From: Cellvibrionaceae bacterium
Lineage (GTDB): Bacteria; Pseudomonadota; Gammaproteobacteria; Pseudomonadales; Cellvibrionaceae
Assembly (NCBI GenBank): GCA_030597965.1
Contig: JAUVQU010000001.1
Location: 1-36,826, forward strand
DNA length: 36,826 bases
Direction: 5' to 3'
Every line of letters begins with the position of its first letter. Within the stretch, counting starts at the first letter, position 1. The notes beneath the pieces are model-generated. The model searched no databases. It had not been told where the DNA came from and saw only the letters and a list, made by a program, of their open reading frames with translations. The translations under genes were made by a program, and so were the position numbers. Shown one piece after another: positions 16,539-25,214 of this stretch.

Positions 16539-16568
16539 GAGGCTTCAAGTTAGCCTTCTGAGTTTTTT
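16537..16568 (+). terminator. Terminator or attenuator between aroK and aroB
   Basis: AGGAGGCT (16537-16544) and AGCCTTCT (16552-16559) form an 8-bp stem with one G-U wobble and a 7-base loop, then GAG and six Ts (16563-16568). The stem begins inside the aroK stop codon. TAGAAT at 16576-16581 could be the -10 of a separate aroB promoter. Confidence 0.5.
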
Positions 16569-16611
16569 CCTGTGTTAGAATGCGCTTTTAATTCTACGCA
16601 GTGACTCTAGT

Positions 16612-17685
16612 ATGCAGACCTTACGTGTTGACCTTGGCGAACGCAGCTACCCAATCTTTATTGGTGAGGGATTGCTCGGGAATGGCGATCTCCTGTTGCC
16701 CTATATTAAAGGAAAGCAGGTTTGTATTGTCACCAACGAAACGATTGCGCCTCTGTATCTCGATGCTTTAAAAAGTGCTCTGTCGTCTTTGCGTTTAGAT
16801 GTGGTTGTTCTTCCGGATGGAGAGGAGCACAAAAATCTTCAAACGCTCAATCTTATATTTGATGAGCTTCTCGATAAAAAACATAATCGCACGACTACGC
16901 TGATCGCTTTAGGTGGGGGTGTCGTTGGTGATATGACAGGCTTTGCTGCAGCTTGCTACCAGCGTGGTGTAGATTTTATTCAAGTGCCCACCACGCTACT
17001 CTCTCAAGTTGATTCCTCAGTAGGGGGTAAGACGGGAGTGAATCATGTTCTGGGTAAGAATATGATTGGAGCCTTCCATCAGCCTAATGCAGTGGTGATT
17101 GACACTCAGGTGCTCAAGACTCTGCCCAAGAGGGAGTTGGCGGCCGGTTTTGCTGAGATTGTTAAGTACGGATTGATTGCAGACGCTCCATTTTTTGCCT
17201 GGCTGGAAGAGAACGTAGAAGAGCTGATGGCTTGTGCGTCGGAAGCTTTGGCTTATGCTATCGAGCAGTCCTGCCTTAATAAAGCGAGGGTGGTCGAGCT
17301 AGATGAGCGTGAAGGTGGGGTTCGCGCAATTCTCAATTTAGGGCACACTTTTGGCCATGCCATCGAAACGGCACAAGGTTATGGGGTGTGGTTGCATGGT
17401 GAAGCCGTTGCCGCAGGCATGGTTATGGCTATGGATTTGTCCTTGCGTGAAGGCTGGGTGTCTGAAGATGATGTGGCGAGAACCCGTGCTTTGTTGCAAA
17501 AGGCGGGGCTGCCCGTGACTGCGCCTGAAAATATGACTGAGCGGCAATTTCTTGAGCTGATGTCGGTGGATAAGAAAGTGCTGGATGGGAGTTTGCGCCT
17601 CGTTTTAGTGCGTCAGCTGGGGCAGGCGACAGTGACGGAGAGTTTTTCACAGGCAAACCTCAAGGCAACGCTCGGCGTGACATAG
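16612..17685 (+). CDS. aroB: 3-dehydroquinate synthase
   Basis: The 357-residue NAD-dependent metalloenzyme converts DAHP to 3-dehydroquinate, the second step of the shikimate pathway. Visible motifs are PDGEEHKN, the nucleotide-binding GGGVVGDMTGFAAA, PTTLLSQVDSSVGGKTGVN, and the metal-binding ILNLGHTFGHAIE and LHGEAVAAGM segments. Length and order are complete. It follows aroK after 73 bases holding a terminator-like hairpin, so it may have its own promoter. In Pseudomonas a SPOR-domain gene follows; here the next gene is gltB. Confidence 0.97.
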   Translation: MQTLRVDLGERSYPIFIGEGLLGNGDLLLPYIKGKQVCIVTNETIAPLYLDALKSALSSLRLDVVVLPDGEEHKNLQTLNLIFDELLDKKHNRTTTLIALGGGVVGDMTGFAAACYQRGVDFIQVPTTLLSQVDSSVGGKTGVNHVLGKNMIGAFHQPNAVVIDTQVLKTLPKRELAAGFAEIVKYGLIADAPFFAWLEENVEELMACASEALAYAIEQSCLNKARVVELDEREGGVRAILNLGHTFGHAIETAQGYGVWLHGEAVAAGMVMAMDLSLREGWVSEDDVARTRALLQKAGLPVTAPENMTERQFLELMSVDKKVLDGSLRLVLVRQLGQATVTESFSQANLKATLGVT

Positions 17686-17727
17686 TTTTTTAACTGAGTT
17701 TTGGCTCACGGCAAGTTGTTAGCAGTA

Positions 17728-17752
17728 TCGATGCATTTCGATGCATTTCGAT
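17728..17752 (+). repeat. 2.5 copies of a 10-bp repeat upstream of gltB
   Basis: The unit TCGATGCATT occurs twice in direct succession and is followed by TCGAT. The period is close to one helical turn and each unit contains the palindrome ATGCAT. It lies about 200 bases before gltB in a 261-base intergenic region. A role as operator for gltBD is possible but is inference; no promoter there is clear to me. Confidence 0.55.
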
Positions 17753-17946
17753 TGTTTTTACACTTGCATGCGGTGTTGATAACGGACTCCTTTGCTTCCT
17801 TTTACTTGCTAATACACGGTTAAACGGGTAACATTCTGCGCCCATTTGCTAGGAGTTCCTTGTTCTAGGGGCTTTTTTGTCTGGGGACACAGGTGTGTTT
17901 CCGGATGTTAGTACAACCAGATTAAATAAATTTTGAGAGACCGCGT

Positions 17947-20900
17947 ATGAGCACTGGCCTCTACCAGTTAGGCGAATTTAAAGACAATTGTGGCTTTGGT
18001 TTGATTGCCCACCTCAAGGGCGAGGTCAGTCATAAGTTACTGCAAACCGCTATTGAGTCTTTAACCTGCATGACCCACCGTGGCGGTATTGCCGCAGACG
18101 GTAAAACCGGCGATGGCTGCGGTCTTTTGATGCAAAAGCCCGATGGTTTTTTGCGCGCAGCGGTTAAAGAAGCGTTAGATGTAGACTTGCCGAACACTTA
18201 TGGTGTTGGTTCGATAATGTTGTCGCTGGATGAAGCGGCAGCCACTAGCGCTCGCTCTGTTGTCAAAGAAGAATTGGAAGCCGAAGGCTTGTCTGTGATT
18301 GGTTGGCGCGTGGTGCCAACGGATGATTCCTGCCTGGGTCCTATCGCACTGGCGACCTTGCCGCAATTTGAACACCTGTTCATTGGTGTTGACGACTCCC
18401 TAGAGGATGCCCAAATAACGGCTAAGTTGTTAATGGCTCGTCGAAAGATAGAAATCCGCTTGGCTGACGACAAGGGTTTCTACATTTCTAGCTTCAGTTT
18501 GAGTGTGATCTCATACAAAGGCCTGATGATGCCGGTCGATATTGATAAGTTTTATATCGACCTTGCCAGCCCAGAATTGAAAACGGCTATCTGTGTCTTC
18601 CATCAGCGCTTTTCTACAAATACATCGCCACAGTGGCCGTTGGCTCAGCCTTTCCGTTTGATTGCCCATAACGGTGAAATCAATACTGTTGAGGGTAACC
18701 GTAACTGGTCTGTGGCGCGTACGCCGAAGTTCCAGTCTGAATTACTGCCTAACTTGAGTGAAGTAACCCCACTGGTGAACCGTACCGGTTCTGATTCATC
18801 CAGCTTGGATAACATGCTGGAAGTCTTGGTCACAGGCGGCATGGAATTACACCGTGCTATTCGTATGTTGGTGCCGCCCGCTTGGCAGAACATTGAGGAT
18901 ATGGATCCAGATCTGCGTGCGTTCTATGAGTACAATTCAATGCACATCGAGCCATGGGATGGCCCTGCCGGCTTGGTGATTACCGATGGTCGCCATGCGG
19001 TCTGTACGCTTGATCGTAACGGTTTGCGCCCTTCGCGTTGGGTGATCACCAAAGACGATTTTATTACGGTTGCCTCTGAAATTGGCACCTACGATTACGC
19101 GCCGAGTGATGTGGTGGCTAAAGGCCGTTTAGGTCCGGGCGAGATATTGTCTGTTGATACCTTGACGGGTGAGTTATTCCACACAGCTGATATTGATCAG
19201 CAGTTGAAGAGCACCAAGCCGTATAAGCAGTGGATGAGAGCACAGGCGAAGCGTATTCAGTCCTCCTTTGGGCATGATGTTGCCGAGTCAGCGACAGATA
19301 AAGCTGAGCTCAATACCTACATGAAAATGTTCCAGGTTTCGTTTGAAGAGCGAGACCAGGTTGTACGTCCGCTGGCCGAGGCCGGTATGGAGCCGACAGG
19401 CTCTATGGGTGACGATGCCCCGATGGCCGTGCTGTCGAAGAAGCAGCGCCCGTTATGCGATTATTTTCGTCAGCAATTTGCGCAGGTTACCAACCCGCCA
19501 ATTGACCCTCTCCGCGAAGCCATCGTGATGTCGCTCGAGACCTGTATTGGTCGAGAGCTGTCTGTTTATGAAGAGACTGAAGCTCACGCGAACCGAGTGA
19601 TTCTTAAAACGCCGGTATTGTCTCCGGCTAAGTATAAGTCGCTGATTAACATAGAGCGCGAAGGCTATGAGGCTGCAGAGTTTAATCTGAACTACGATCC
19701 TGCCGTCCAGACGCTGAAAGAGGCCGTTGAAGCTTTAAACGCCTCCGTTGCCGATGCTGTGGCGCAGGGTAAAACACTGGTTGTCTTGAGCGATAGAGGC
19801 ATACAGCCGGGTCTTTTGCCGATTCCCGCATTGATGGCAACCGGTGCGGTACACCACAGTCTGACGAGCGTCGGACTGCGTTGTGATGCGAATATTGTTG
19901 TTGAGACGGCGACTGCCCGTGACTCTCATCAGGTTGCAACCTTACTGGGCTATGGTGCTACTGCGGTATATCCGTACCTGAGCTATCAGGTCATTAGCGA
20001 TCTGATTGAGTCAGGTGAGCTGTTGCTGGATGTTGCGACGGCCAACAGAAATTATCGTAAGGGCCTGAATAAAGGCTTGCTGAAAATTTTGTCAAAAATG
20101 GGCATCTCAACGGTAGCTTCTTATCGTGGTGCTCAGTTATTTGAAGCGGTTGGCCTCAATAAAGAAGTTGTTGATCTGTGTTTTGTAGGGACCACCAGCC
20201 GTATTAAAGGTGCTGGATTTGAGCACCTGCAGGCAGATCAGGAAGCAGTATCCACGCTGGCCTGGATTGCGCGCAAGCCAATTAAGCAGGGCGGGCGAGT
20301 TAAATATGTGCATGGTGGCGAATACCACACGTTTAATCCCGAGGTTGTAAAAACCTTGCAGGCCGCGGTAAAGAGTGGTGATTCCGCAATCTGGAATGAC
20401 TACGCAGACCTTGTGAATAACCGTCCTATCTCCACGTTGCGTGATTTATTAGCGCTGAAGGAATCGGCTACGCCGGTGCCGTTGGATGAAGTCGAGCCGG
20501 TGAGTGCTATTGTGCGTCGTTTCGATTCGGCGGCTATGTCATTAGGAGCTCTGTCTCCTGAGGCTCACGAAGCGTTAGCGGAGGCGATGAACACTCTTGG
20601 CGGACGTTCTAATTCCGGTGAGGGCGGCGAAGACGCTGTGCGTTTCGGCACCAACAAAATGTCCAAGATCAAGCAGATAGCATCGGGGCGTTTTGGTGTG
20701 ACTCCTCACTATCTGGTGAATGCTGAAGTACTACAGATTAAAGTAGCTCAGGGCGCCAAGCCCGGCGAAGGTGGCCAGCTGCCAGGCGGAAAGGTGAATA
20801 AGCTAATCGCTCGTTTACGTTATTCTGTACCCGGCGTGACACTGATTTCTCCGCCTCCTCACCATGATATTTATTCAATTGAAGATCTGGCTCAGTTGAT

Positions 20901-22395
20901 CTATGACCTTAAGCAGGTCAATCCGGATGCTCTGGTTTCAGTTAAACTGGTGTCTCGTCCTGGCGTAGGCACTATTGCCGCTGGTGTTGCTAAAGCTTAT
21001 GCTGATTTGATCACCATTTCTGGTTATGACGGTGGTACCGCCGCCAGTCCATTGAGTTCGATTTATTACGCGGGTTCTCCGTGGGAGCTGGGTCTTTCCG
21101 AGACGCACCAGATGCTGCGAGCCAATGATCTGCGCGACAAGGTTCGAGTGCAGACAGACGGCGGCATGAAAACCGGTCTGGATGTCATCAAGGCAGCCAT
21201 ACTCGGTGCTGAGAGCTTCGGCTTCGGTACTGCGCCGATGGTGGCTCTGGGTTGTAAGTTCTTGCGTATTTGTCACTTGAACAACTGTGCAACGGGTGTG
21301 GCCACTCAGAATGAGCAATTGCGCCGAGACCATTACATCGGCACCGTTGAGATGGTCATGAACTTCTTTAAGTTCGTAGCTGAAGAGACGCGTGTGTGGA
21401 TGTCTCGTCTGGGCGTACGCTCTATGGATGAGCTGGTAGGTCGTGTTGATCTGCTTGAGTGCATTGAGGGTACTACCGATAAGCACAAACAATTGGACTT
21501 GAGCCCGATTATTTATACGGACGAGCTGTTGGAAAGTAAGCCGCAGATCTGCTCCGTTGCTCAGAACACCCCCTTTGATAAGGGTGAAAAGGCCGAGGCT
21601 ATGGTGGCGGAACTACTGCCGACCATTGAAGCAAAGTCGGGTGGTGAATTTGATTTCCATATCACCAATTGCGATCGCTCAATAGGCGCTCGCATCAGTG
21701 GTGAGATTGCCAAACGTCACGGTAATCAGGGAATGGCATCGGCACCAATCAAGCTGAACCTGACAGGTATTGCCGGACAGAGTTTTGGTGTCTGGAATGC
21801 AGGTGGCCTTGAGATGTACCTCGAAGGTGATGCCAACGATTACGTCGGTAAGGGCATGGCTGGCGGCAAGCTGGTGCTGCGTCCGCCACAGGGCTCAGAA
21901 TTTAAGAGTAATGAAACCAGCATTATGGGTAATACCTGTTTGTATGGTGCGACGGGCGGTAAGTTGTTTGCTGCTGGCCGTGCCGGAGAGCGCTGTGGTG
22001 TGCGTAACTCTGGAGCTCATGTTGTGGTTGAAGGCGCGGGTGATCATTGTTGCGAATACATGACCGGTGGTGTGGTTACCGTGCTGGGTAAAACAGGCGT
22101 TAACTTTGGTGCTGGCATGACGGGCGGTTTTGCTTATGTACTCGATGAGAAAAGAAATTTCTTCGACAAGATAAATGAAGACGTGGAAATTGTCCGAGTC
22201 AATCGTGAGTCGGTGGAAGTGCATCGCAGCCACCTGCACGACATTATTGAAGAGTTTGTATCAGAAACCGGAAGTGTTTGGGGTCAGCACCTGCTAGACA
22301 ATTTCGGTGATTACATCGGTATGTTCTGGCTGGTTAAGCCAAAAGCTGCGAGCGTAGAACAACTGTTGGATAGCGTAAGAAAGCGTGGAGAGTAA
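17947..22395 (+). CDS. gltB: Glutamate synthase (NADPH) large subunit
   Basis: The 1482-residue protein makes glutamate from glutamine and 2-oxoglutarate. The class II amidotransferase domain begins with catalytic Cys15 (DNCGFG) after a short propeptide that should be removed. The central domain, the FMN-binding synthase domain (about 840-1210, including SGEGGED and GAKPGEGGQLPG) and the C-terminal GXGXG-type beta-helix follow. The 3Fe-4S cysteines appear as C-x5-C-x4-C in GCKFLRICHLNNCATG. Length is typical. The start is preceded by GAGAGACC. The small subunit gltD follows after 67 bases. Confidence 0.97.
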   Translation: MSTGLYQLGEFKDNCGFGLIAHLKGEVSHKLLQTAIESLTCMTHRGGIAADGKTGDGCGLLMQKPDGFLRAAVKEALDVDLPNTYGVGSIMLSLDEAAATSARSVVKEELEAEGLSVIGWRVVPTDDSCLGPIALATLPQFEHLFIGVDDSLEDAQITAKLLMARRKIEIRLADDKGFYISSFSLSVISYKGLMMPVDIDKFYIDLASPELKTAICVFHQRFSTNTSPQWPLAQPFRLIAHNGEINTVEGNRNWSVARTPKFQSELLPNLSEVTPLVNRTGSDSSSLDNMLEVLVTGGMELHRAIRMLVPPAWQNIEDMDPDLRAFYEYNSMHIEPWDGPAGLVITDGRHAVCTLDRNGLRPSRWVITKDDFITVASEIGTYDYAPSDVVAKGRLGPGEILSVDTLTGELFHTADIDQQLKSTKPYKQWMRAQAKRIQSSFGHDVAESATDKAELNTYMKMFQVSFEERDQVVRPLAEAGMEPTGSMGDDAPMAVLSKKQRPLCDYFRQQFAQVTNPPIDPLREAIVMSLETCIGRELSVYEETEAHANRVILKTPVLSPAKYKSLINIEREGYEAAEFNLNYDPAVQTLKEAVEALNASVADAVAQGKTLVVLSDRGIQPGLLPIPALMATGAVHHSLTSVGLRCDANIVVETATARDSHQVATLLGYGATAVYPYLSYQVISDLIESGELLLDVATANRNYRKGLNKGLLKILSKMGISTVASYRGAQLFEAVGLNKEVVDLCFVGTTSRIKGAGFEHLQADQEAVSTLAWIARKPIKQGGRVKYVHGGEYHTFNPEVVKTLQAAVKSGDSAIWNDYADLVNNRPISTLRDLLALKESATPVPLDEVEPVSAIVRRFDSAAMSLGALSPEAHEALAEAMNTLGGRSNSGEGGEDAVRFGTNKMSKIKQIASGRFGVTPHYLVNAEVLQIKVAQGAKPGEGGQLPGGKVNKLIARLRYSVPGVTLISPPPHHDIYSIEDLAQLIYDLKQVNPDALVSVKLVSRPGVGTIAAGVAKAYADLITISGYDGGTAASPLSSIYYAGSPWELGLSETHQMLRANDLRDKVRVQTDGGMKTGLDVIKAAILGAESFGFGTAPMVALGCKFLRICHLNNCATGVATQNEQLRRDHYIGTVEMVMNFFKFVAEETRVWMSRLGVRSMDELVGRVDLLECIEGTTDKHKQLDLSPIIYTDELLESKPQICSVAQNTPFDKGEKAEAMVAELLPTIEAKSGGEFDFHITNCDRSIGARISGEIAKRHGNQGMASAPIKLNLTGIAGQSFGVWNAGGLEMYLEGDANDYVGKGMAGGKLVLRPPQGSEFKSNETSIMGNTCLYGATGGKLFAAGRAGERCGVRNSGAHVVVEGAGDHCCEYMTGGVVTVLGKTGVNFGAGMTGGFAYVLDEKRNFFDKINEDVEIVRVNRESVEVHRSHLHDIIEEFVSETGSVWGQHLLDNFGDYIGMFWLVKPKAASVEQLLDSVRKRGE

Positions 22396-22415
22396 GCCTT
22401 AATTATTTGGCTTAC
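22392..22415 (+). other. Hairpin over the gltB stop codon
   Basis: GTAAGCC (22392-22398) and GGCTTAC (22409-22415) form a perfect 7-bp stem with a 10-base AT-rich loop. The left arm contains the gltB stop codon. No T-tract follows, so it is not a terminator. It may affect mRNA processing or the ratio of the two glutamate synthase subunits (inference). Confidence 0.4.
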
Positions 22416-22462
22416 CCTTAAGCCTGATGGTTTAACGCAGATTTTGATTTAGAGGCAAAAAT

Positions 22463-23881
22463 ATGACTGGGCGTTTAAGTAATAACTTTCAGTTTTTGGA
22501 TGTGGGTCGACGGGACCCAAGTAAGAAAGCCATTGATACTCGTAAACATGAGTTTGTAGAAATCTATGAGCCTTATACAGAGCGTCAAGTTCAGGGGCAG
22601 AGTCACCGCTGCTTGGCGTGTGGCACTCCATATTGTGAATGGAAATGCCCTGTGCACAACTTTATTCCAAACTGGCTTAAGCTGATTTCTGAAGGCAATA
22701 TTTTCGAGGCGGCGGAGTTGAGCCACCAGACGAATACGCTGCCAGAAGTCTGTGGCCGTGTTTGTCCTCAGGATCGCCTGTGTGAAGGTGCGTGTACGCT
22801 GGAAGACGGCTTTGGAGCAGTCACCATCGGCAATGCTGAGAAATATATTACCGATACAGCTTTTGCCATGGGCTGGAAGCCAGACATGTCCAATGTAGTT
22901 TGGACAAATAAAAAAGTCGCCATTATTGGAGCTGGCCCAGCGGGTTTGGGTTGTGCCGATATATTGGTACGCAACGGCGTTAAGCCGGTTGTTTTTGATA
23001 AGTATCCAGAGATCGGTGGTCTACTGACCTTCGGTATTCCTGAGTTCAAATTAGAAAAATCTGTGATGATACGTCGTCGTGAAATTTTCACAGAGATGGG
23101 TGTCGAATTTCGTCTTAATACAGACGTTGGCACGGATGTAACGATGGAATCCCTGCTGTCGGAATACGATGCCGTATTTATGGGCATGGGTACCTACAAC
23201 TACATGAAGGGCGGTTTCCCTGGTGAAGATTTGCCGGGTGTTTATGACGCCTTGCCGTTCCTTATATCGAGTGTGAATCGCAACCTTGGCTTTGAAAAAG
23301 ACGCCGCTGATTTTATCAGCGTAGCGGGTAAAAAAGTGGTTGTACTGGGTGGTGGTGATACGGCGATGGACTGTAATCGCACCTCTATTCGTCAGCAGGC
23401 AGCCTCGGTGGCTTGTGCTTACCGTCGTGATGAGGCGAATATGCCGGGTTCAAAGCGGGAAGTGACTAACGCTAAAGAGGAAGGTGTTGAATTCTTGTTT
23501 AATCGTCAGCCAGTTGAAATCGTTGGCGACGGTAAGGTAGAAGGTATTAAGGTGGTGACGACCTCTCTGGGCGAGCCAGATGAAAATGGTCGCCGTCGCC
23601 CTGAACCGATTGCTGGTAGCGAAGAGATACTTTCTGCTGATGTAGTGCTGATTGCGTTTGGTTTTCAGCCAAGCCCGGCTGATTGGTTCTCTTGTAATGA
23701 CATCAATGTAAACAGTTGGGGTGGTGTAGAAGCTGCTGAGCAACAGACCTTTAAGTTCCAAACCAGCAACCCGAAAGTATTTGCTGGTGGTGATATGGTG
23801 CGTGGTTCCGATTTGGTGGTAACCGCAATTTGGGAAGGTCGTGAAGCTGCTGAAGGTATTCTGGATTACCTTCAGGTTTAA
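22463..23881 (+). CDS. gltD: Glutamate synthase small subunit
   Basis: The 472-residue flavoprotein passes electrons from NADPH to GltB. The N-terminal cysteine clusters (CLACGTPYCEWKCP and CGRVCPQDRLCEGAC) hold two 4Fe-4S centres. The FAD-binding GAGPAGLGCAD lies near residue 152 and the NADPH-binding GGGDTAMDC near 298. The C-terminal FAGGDMVRGSDLVVTAI closes the FAD site. Length is normal. It forms an operon with gltB and is followed by a strong terminator. Confidence 0.97.
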   Translation: MTGRLSNNFQFLDVGRRDPSKKAIDTRKHEFVEIYEPYTERQVQGQSHRCLACGTPYCEWKCPVHNFIPNWLKLISEGNIFEAAELSHQTNTLPEVCGRVCPQDRLCEGACTLEDGFGAVTIGNAEKYITDTAFAMGWKPDMSNVVWTNKKVAIIGAGPAGLGCADILVRNGVKPVVFDKYPEIGGLLTFGIPEFKLEKSVMIRRREIFTEMGVEFRLNTDVGTDVTMESLLSEYDAVFMGMGTYNYMKGGFPGEDLPGVYDALPFLISSVNRNLGFEKDAADFISVAGKKVVVLGGGDTAMDCNRTSIRQQAASVACAYRRDEANMPGSKREVTNAKEEGVEFLFNRQPVEIVGDGKVEGIKVVTTSLGEPDENGRRRPEPIAGSEEILSADVVLIAFGFQPSPADWFSCNDINVNSWGGVEAAEQQTFKFQTSNPKVFAGGDMVRGSDLVVTAIWEGREAAEGILDYLQV

Positions 23882-23912
23882 ATCGCTAGAGATTGAATAG
23901 TTCCATTGAGAT

Positions 23913-23938
23913 AAAAAGCACGCTACGGCGTGCTTTTT
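23913..23938 (+). terminator. Intrinsic terminator after gltBD
   Basis: A perfect 11-bp stem (23913-23923 with 23928-23938) is closed by a TACG loop in the very stable C-UNCG-G form, and its 3' arm ends in five Ts. The A-rich left arm means it could also work for transcripts from the other strand. It separates gltBD from hemE. Confidence 0.85.
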
Positions 23939-23981
23939 ATTGTTAACAAAAAAAGTGTGGTAAAAACTAGGTAAAGAATAA

Positions 23982-25046
23982 ATGGCAGAATTAAAAAACG
24001 ATCGATTTTTACGAGCGCTATTAAAGCAGCCTGTCGATAGAACACCGGTATGGATGATGAGGCAGGCAGGCAGGTATTTGCCTGAATATCGAGCTGCACG
24101 CGCTCGCGCTGGCGACTTTATGAGCCTGTGTACTAACCCAGAAATGGCGTGTGAGGTTACTTTGCAGCCACTGGACCGCTATCCGCAGCTGGATGCTGCT
24201 ATTTTATTCTCCGATATTTTAACTATCCCAGATGCAATGGGCTTGGGGTTGTATTTTGAAACCGGTGAAGGGCCTAAGTTTAAGAAAAGCGTCCGAACTG
24301 CCGCAGACATTGAAGCTTTACCTATTGTTGATACTAAGAAGGATCTTACTTATGTTGTCGACGCAGTGGCAACCATTCGCCGCGAGTTAAATGGCCGTGT
24401 TCCTCTTATAGGGTTCACTGGCAGCCCATGGACGTTGGCGACCTATATGGTAGAGGGTGGGTCATCAAAAGATTATCGTCGCACGAAGGCGATGATGTAT
24501 AACCAGCCGGAAGTATTTCACCTGTTGATTGATAAGCTTGTGATATCTATTACTGAATACCTCAATGAGCAGATTTTGGCGGGCGCTCAGGCGGTACAAA
24601 TATTTGATTCTTGGGGTGGCGCATTGAGTCACAACGCTTATTTTGAGTTCTCTTTAAATCCAATGCGACGTATTATTGATGGGTTGATTAAAGAAAATGA
24701 AGGTCGCCAGGTTCCTGTTATCCTATTCACCAAAGGTGGTGGCCAGTGGCTGGAGGCTATGGCTGATAGTGGGGCAGCGGCACTGGGCATAGATTGGACC
24801 ACCGATATTGGTGCTGCGCGCCAGCGAGTAGGAGATAAGGTGGCCTTACAGGGGAATATGGATCCAGCGCTTCTATACGCAAAACCAGAACGTATTAAAG
24901 AAGAAGTAGCCACTATACTTGAGTCGTATGGAGCTGGTTCTGGCCACATTTTTAATCTTGGTCATGGTGTGACGCCTGAAGTTGATCCTGATCATGCTGG
25001 CGCCTTCTTTGATGCGGTTTGTGAATTGTCGGAAAAATACCACTAG
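23982..25046 (+). CDS. hemE: Uroporphyrinogen decarboxylase
   Basis: The 354-residue cytoplasmic enzyme converts uroporphyrinogen III to coproporphyrinogen III in haem synthesis. The N-terminal signature TPVWMMRQAGRYLPEYR (R27 and R31 contact substrate carboxylates) and the second signature GFTGSPWTLATYMVEG are both present. The FSDILTIPDAMG segment, with the catalytic Asp, also matches. Length is typical. AGGTAAAG upstream of the ATG is a good ribosome-binding site. hemE following gltD is also the Pseudomonas order. Confidence 0.97.
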   Translation: MAELKNDRFLRALLKQPVDRTPVWMMRQAGRYLPEYRAARARAGDFMSLCTNPEMACEVTLQPLDRYPQLDAAILFSDILTIPDAMGLGLYFETGEGPKFKKSVRTAADIEALPIVDTKKDLTYVVDAVATIRRELNGRVPLIGFTGSPWTLATYMVEGGSSKDYRRTKAMMYNQPEVFHLLIDKLVISITEYLNEQILAGAQAVQIFDSWGGALSHNAYFEFSLNPMRRIIDGLIKENEGRQVPVILFTKGGGQWLEAMADSGAAALGIDWTTDIGAARQRVGDKVALQGNMDPALLYAKPERIKEEVATILESYGAGSGHIFNLGHGVTPEVDPDHAGAFFDAVCELSEKYH

Positions 25047-25080
25047 ACATCACAGTTTTAGAATTTTTATTGGTAGTTTG

Positions 25081-25109
25081 TTGACATGCATGAACTGATA
25101 CATTATATC
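25081..25109 (+). promoter_or_regulatory. Candidate sigma70 promoter for the HD-GYP gene
   Basis: A perfect TTGACA -35 hexamer at 25081-25086 is followed, after 17 bases, by TATATC at 25104-25109 (four of six matches to the -10). It lies in the 168-base gap after hemE and would give a leader of about 100 bases. Confidence 0.5.
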
Positions 25110-25214
25110 TGGTGTAGCTATGGTTTTTCCTGTATTAAATTCCTTTGTAATTAGCGGCTTAGGTGTATGTCTTAATATAAGAGTCATGTTAATAGTTAGC
25201 GGATATTGGTTTCT

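Noticed and set aside
20938..21492. 184-codon open frame on the minus strand inside gltB
   Set aside because: It lies opposite a strongly conserved part of gltB including the 3Fe-4S cysteines, has no recognisable domain, and is explained by codon bias of the sense gene.
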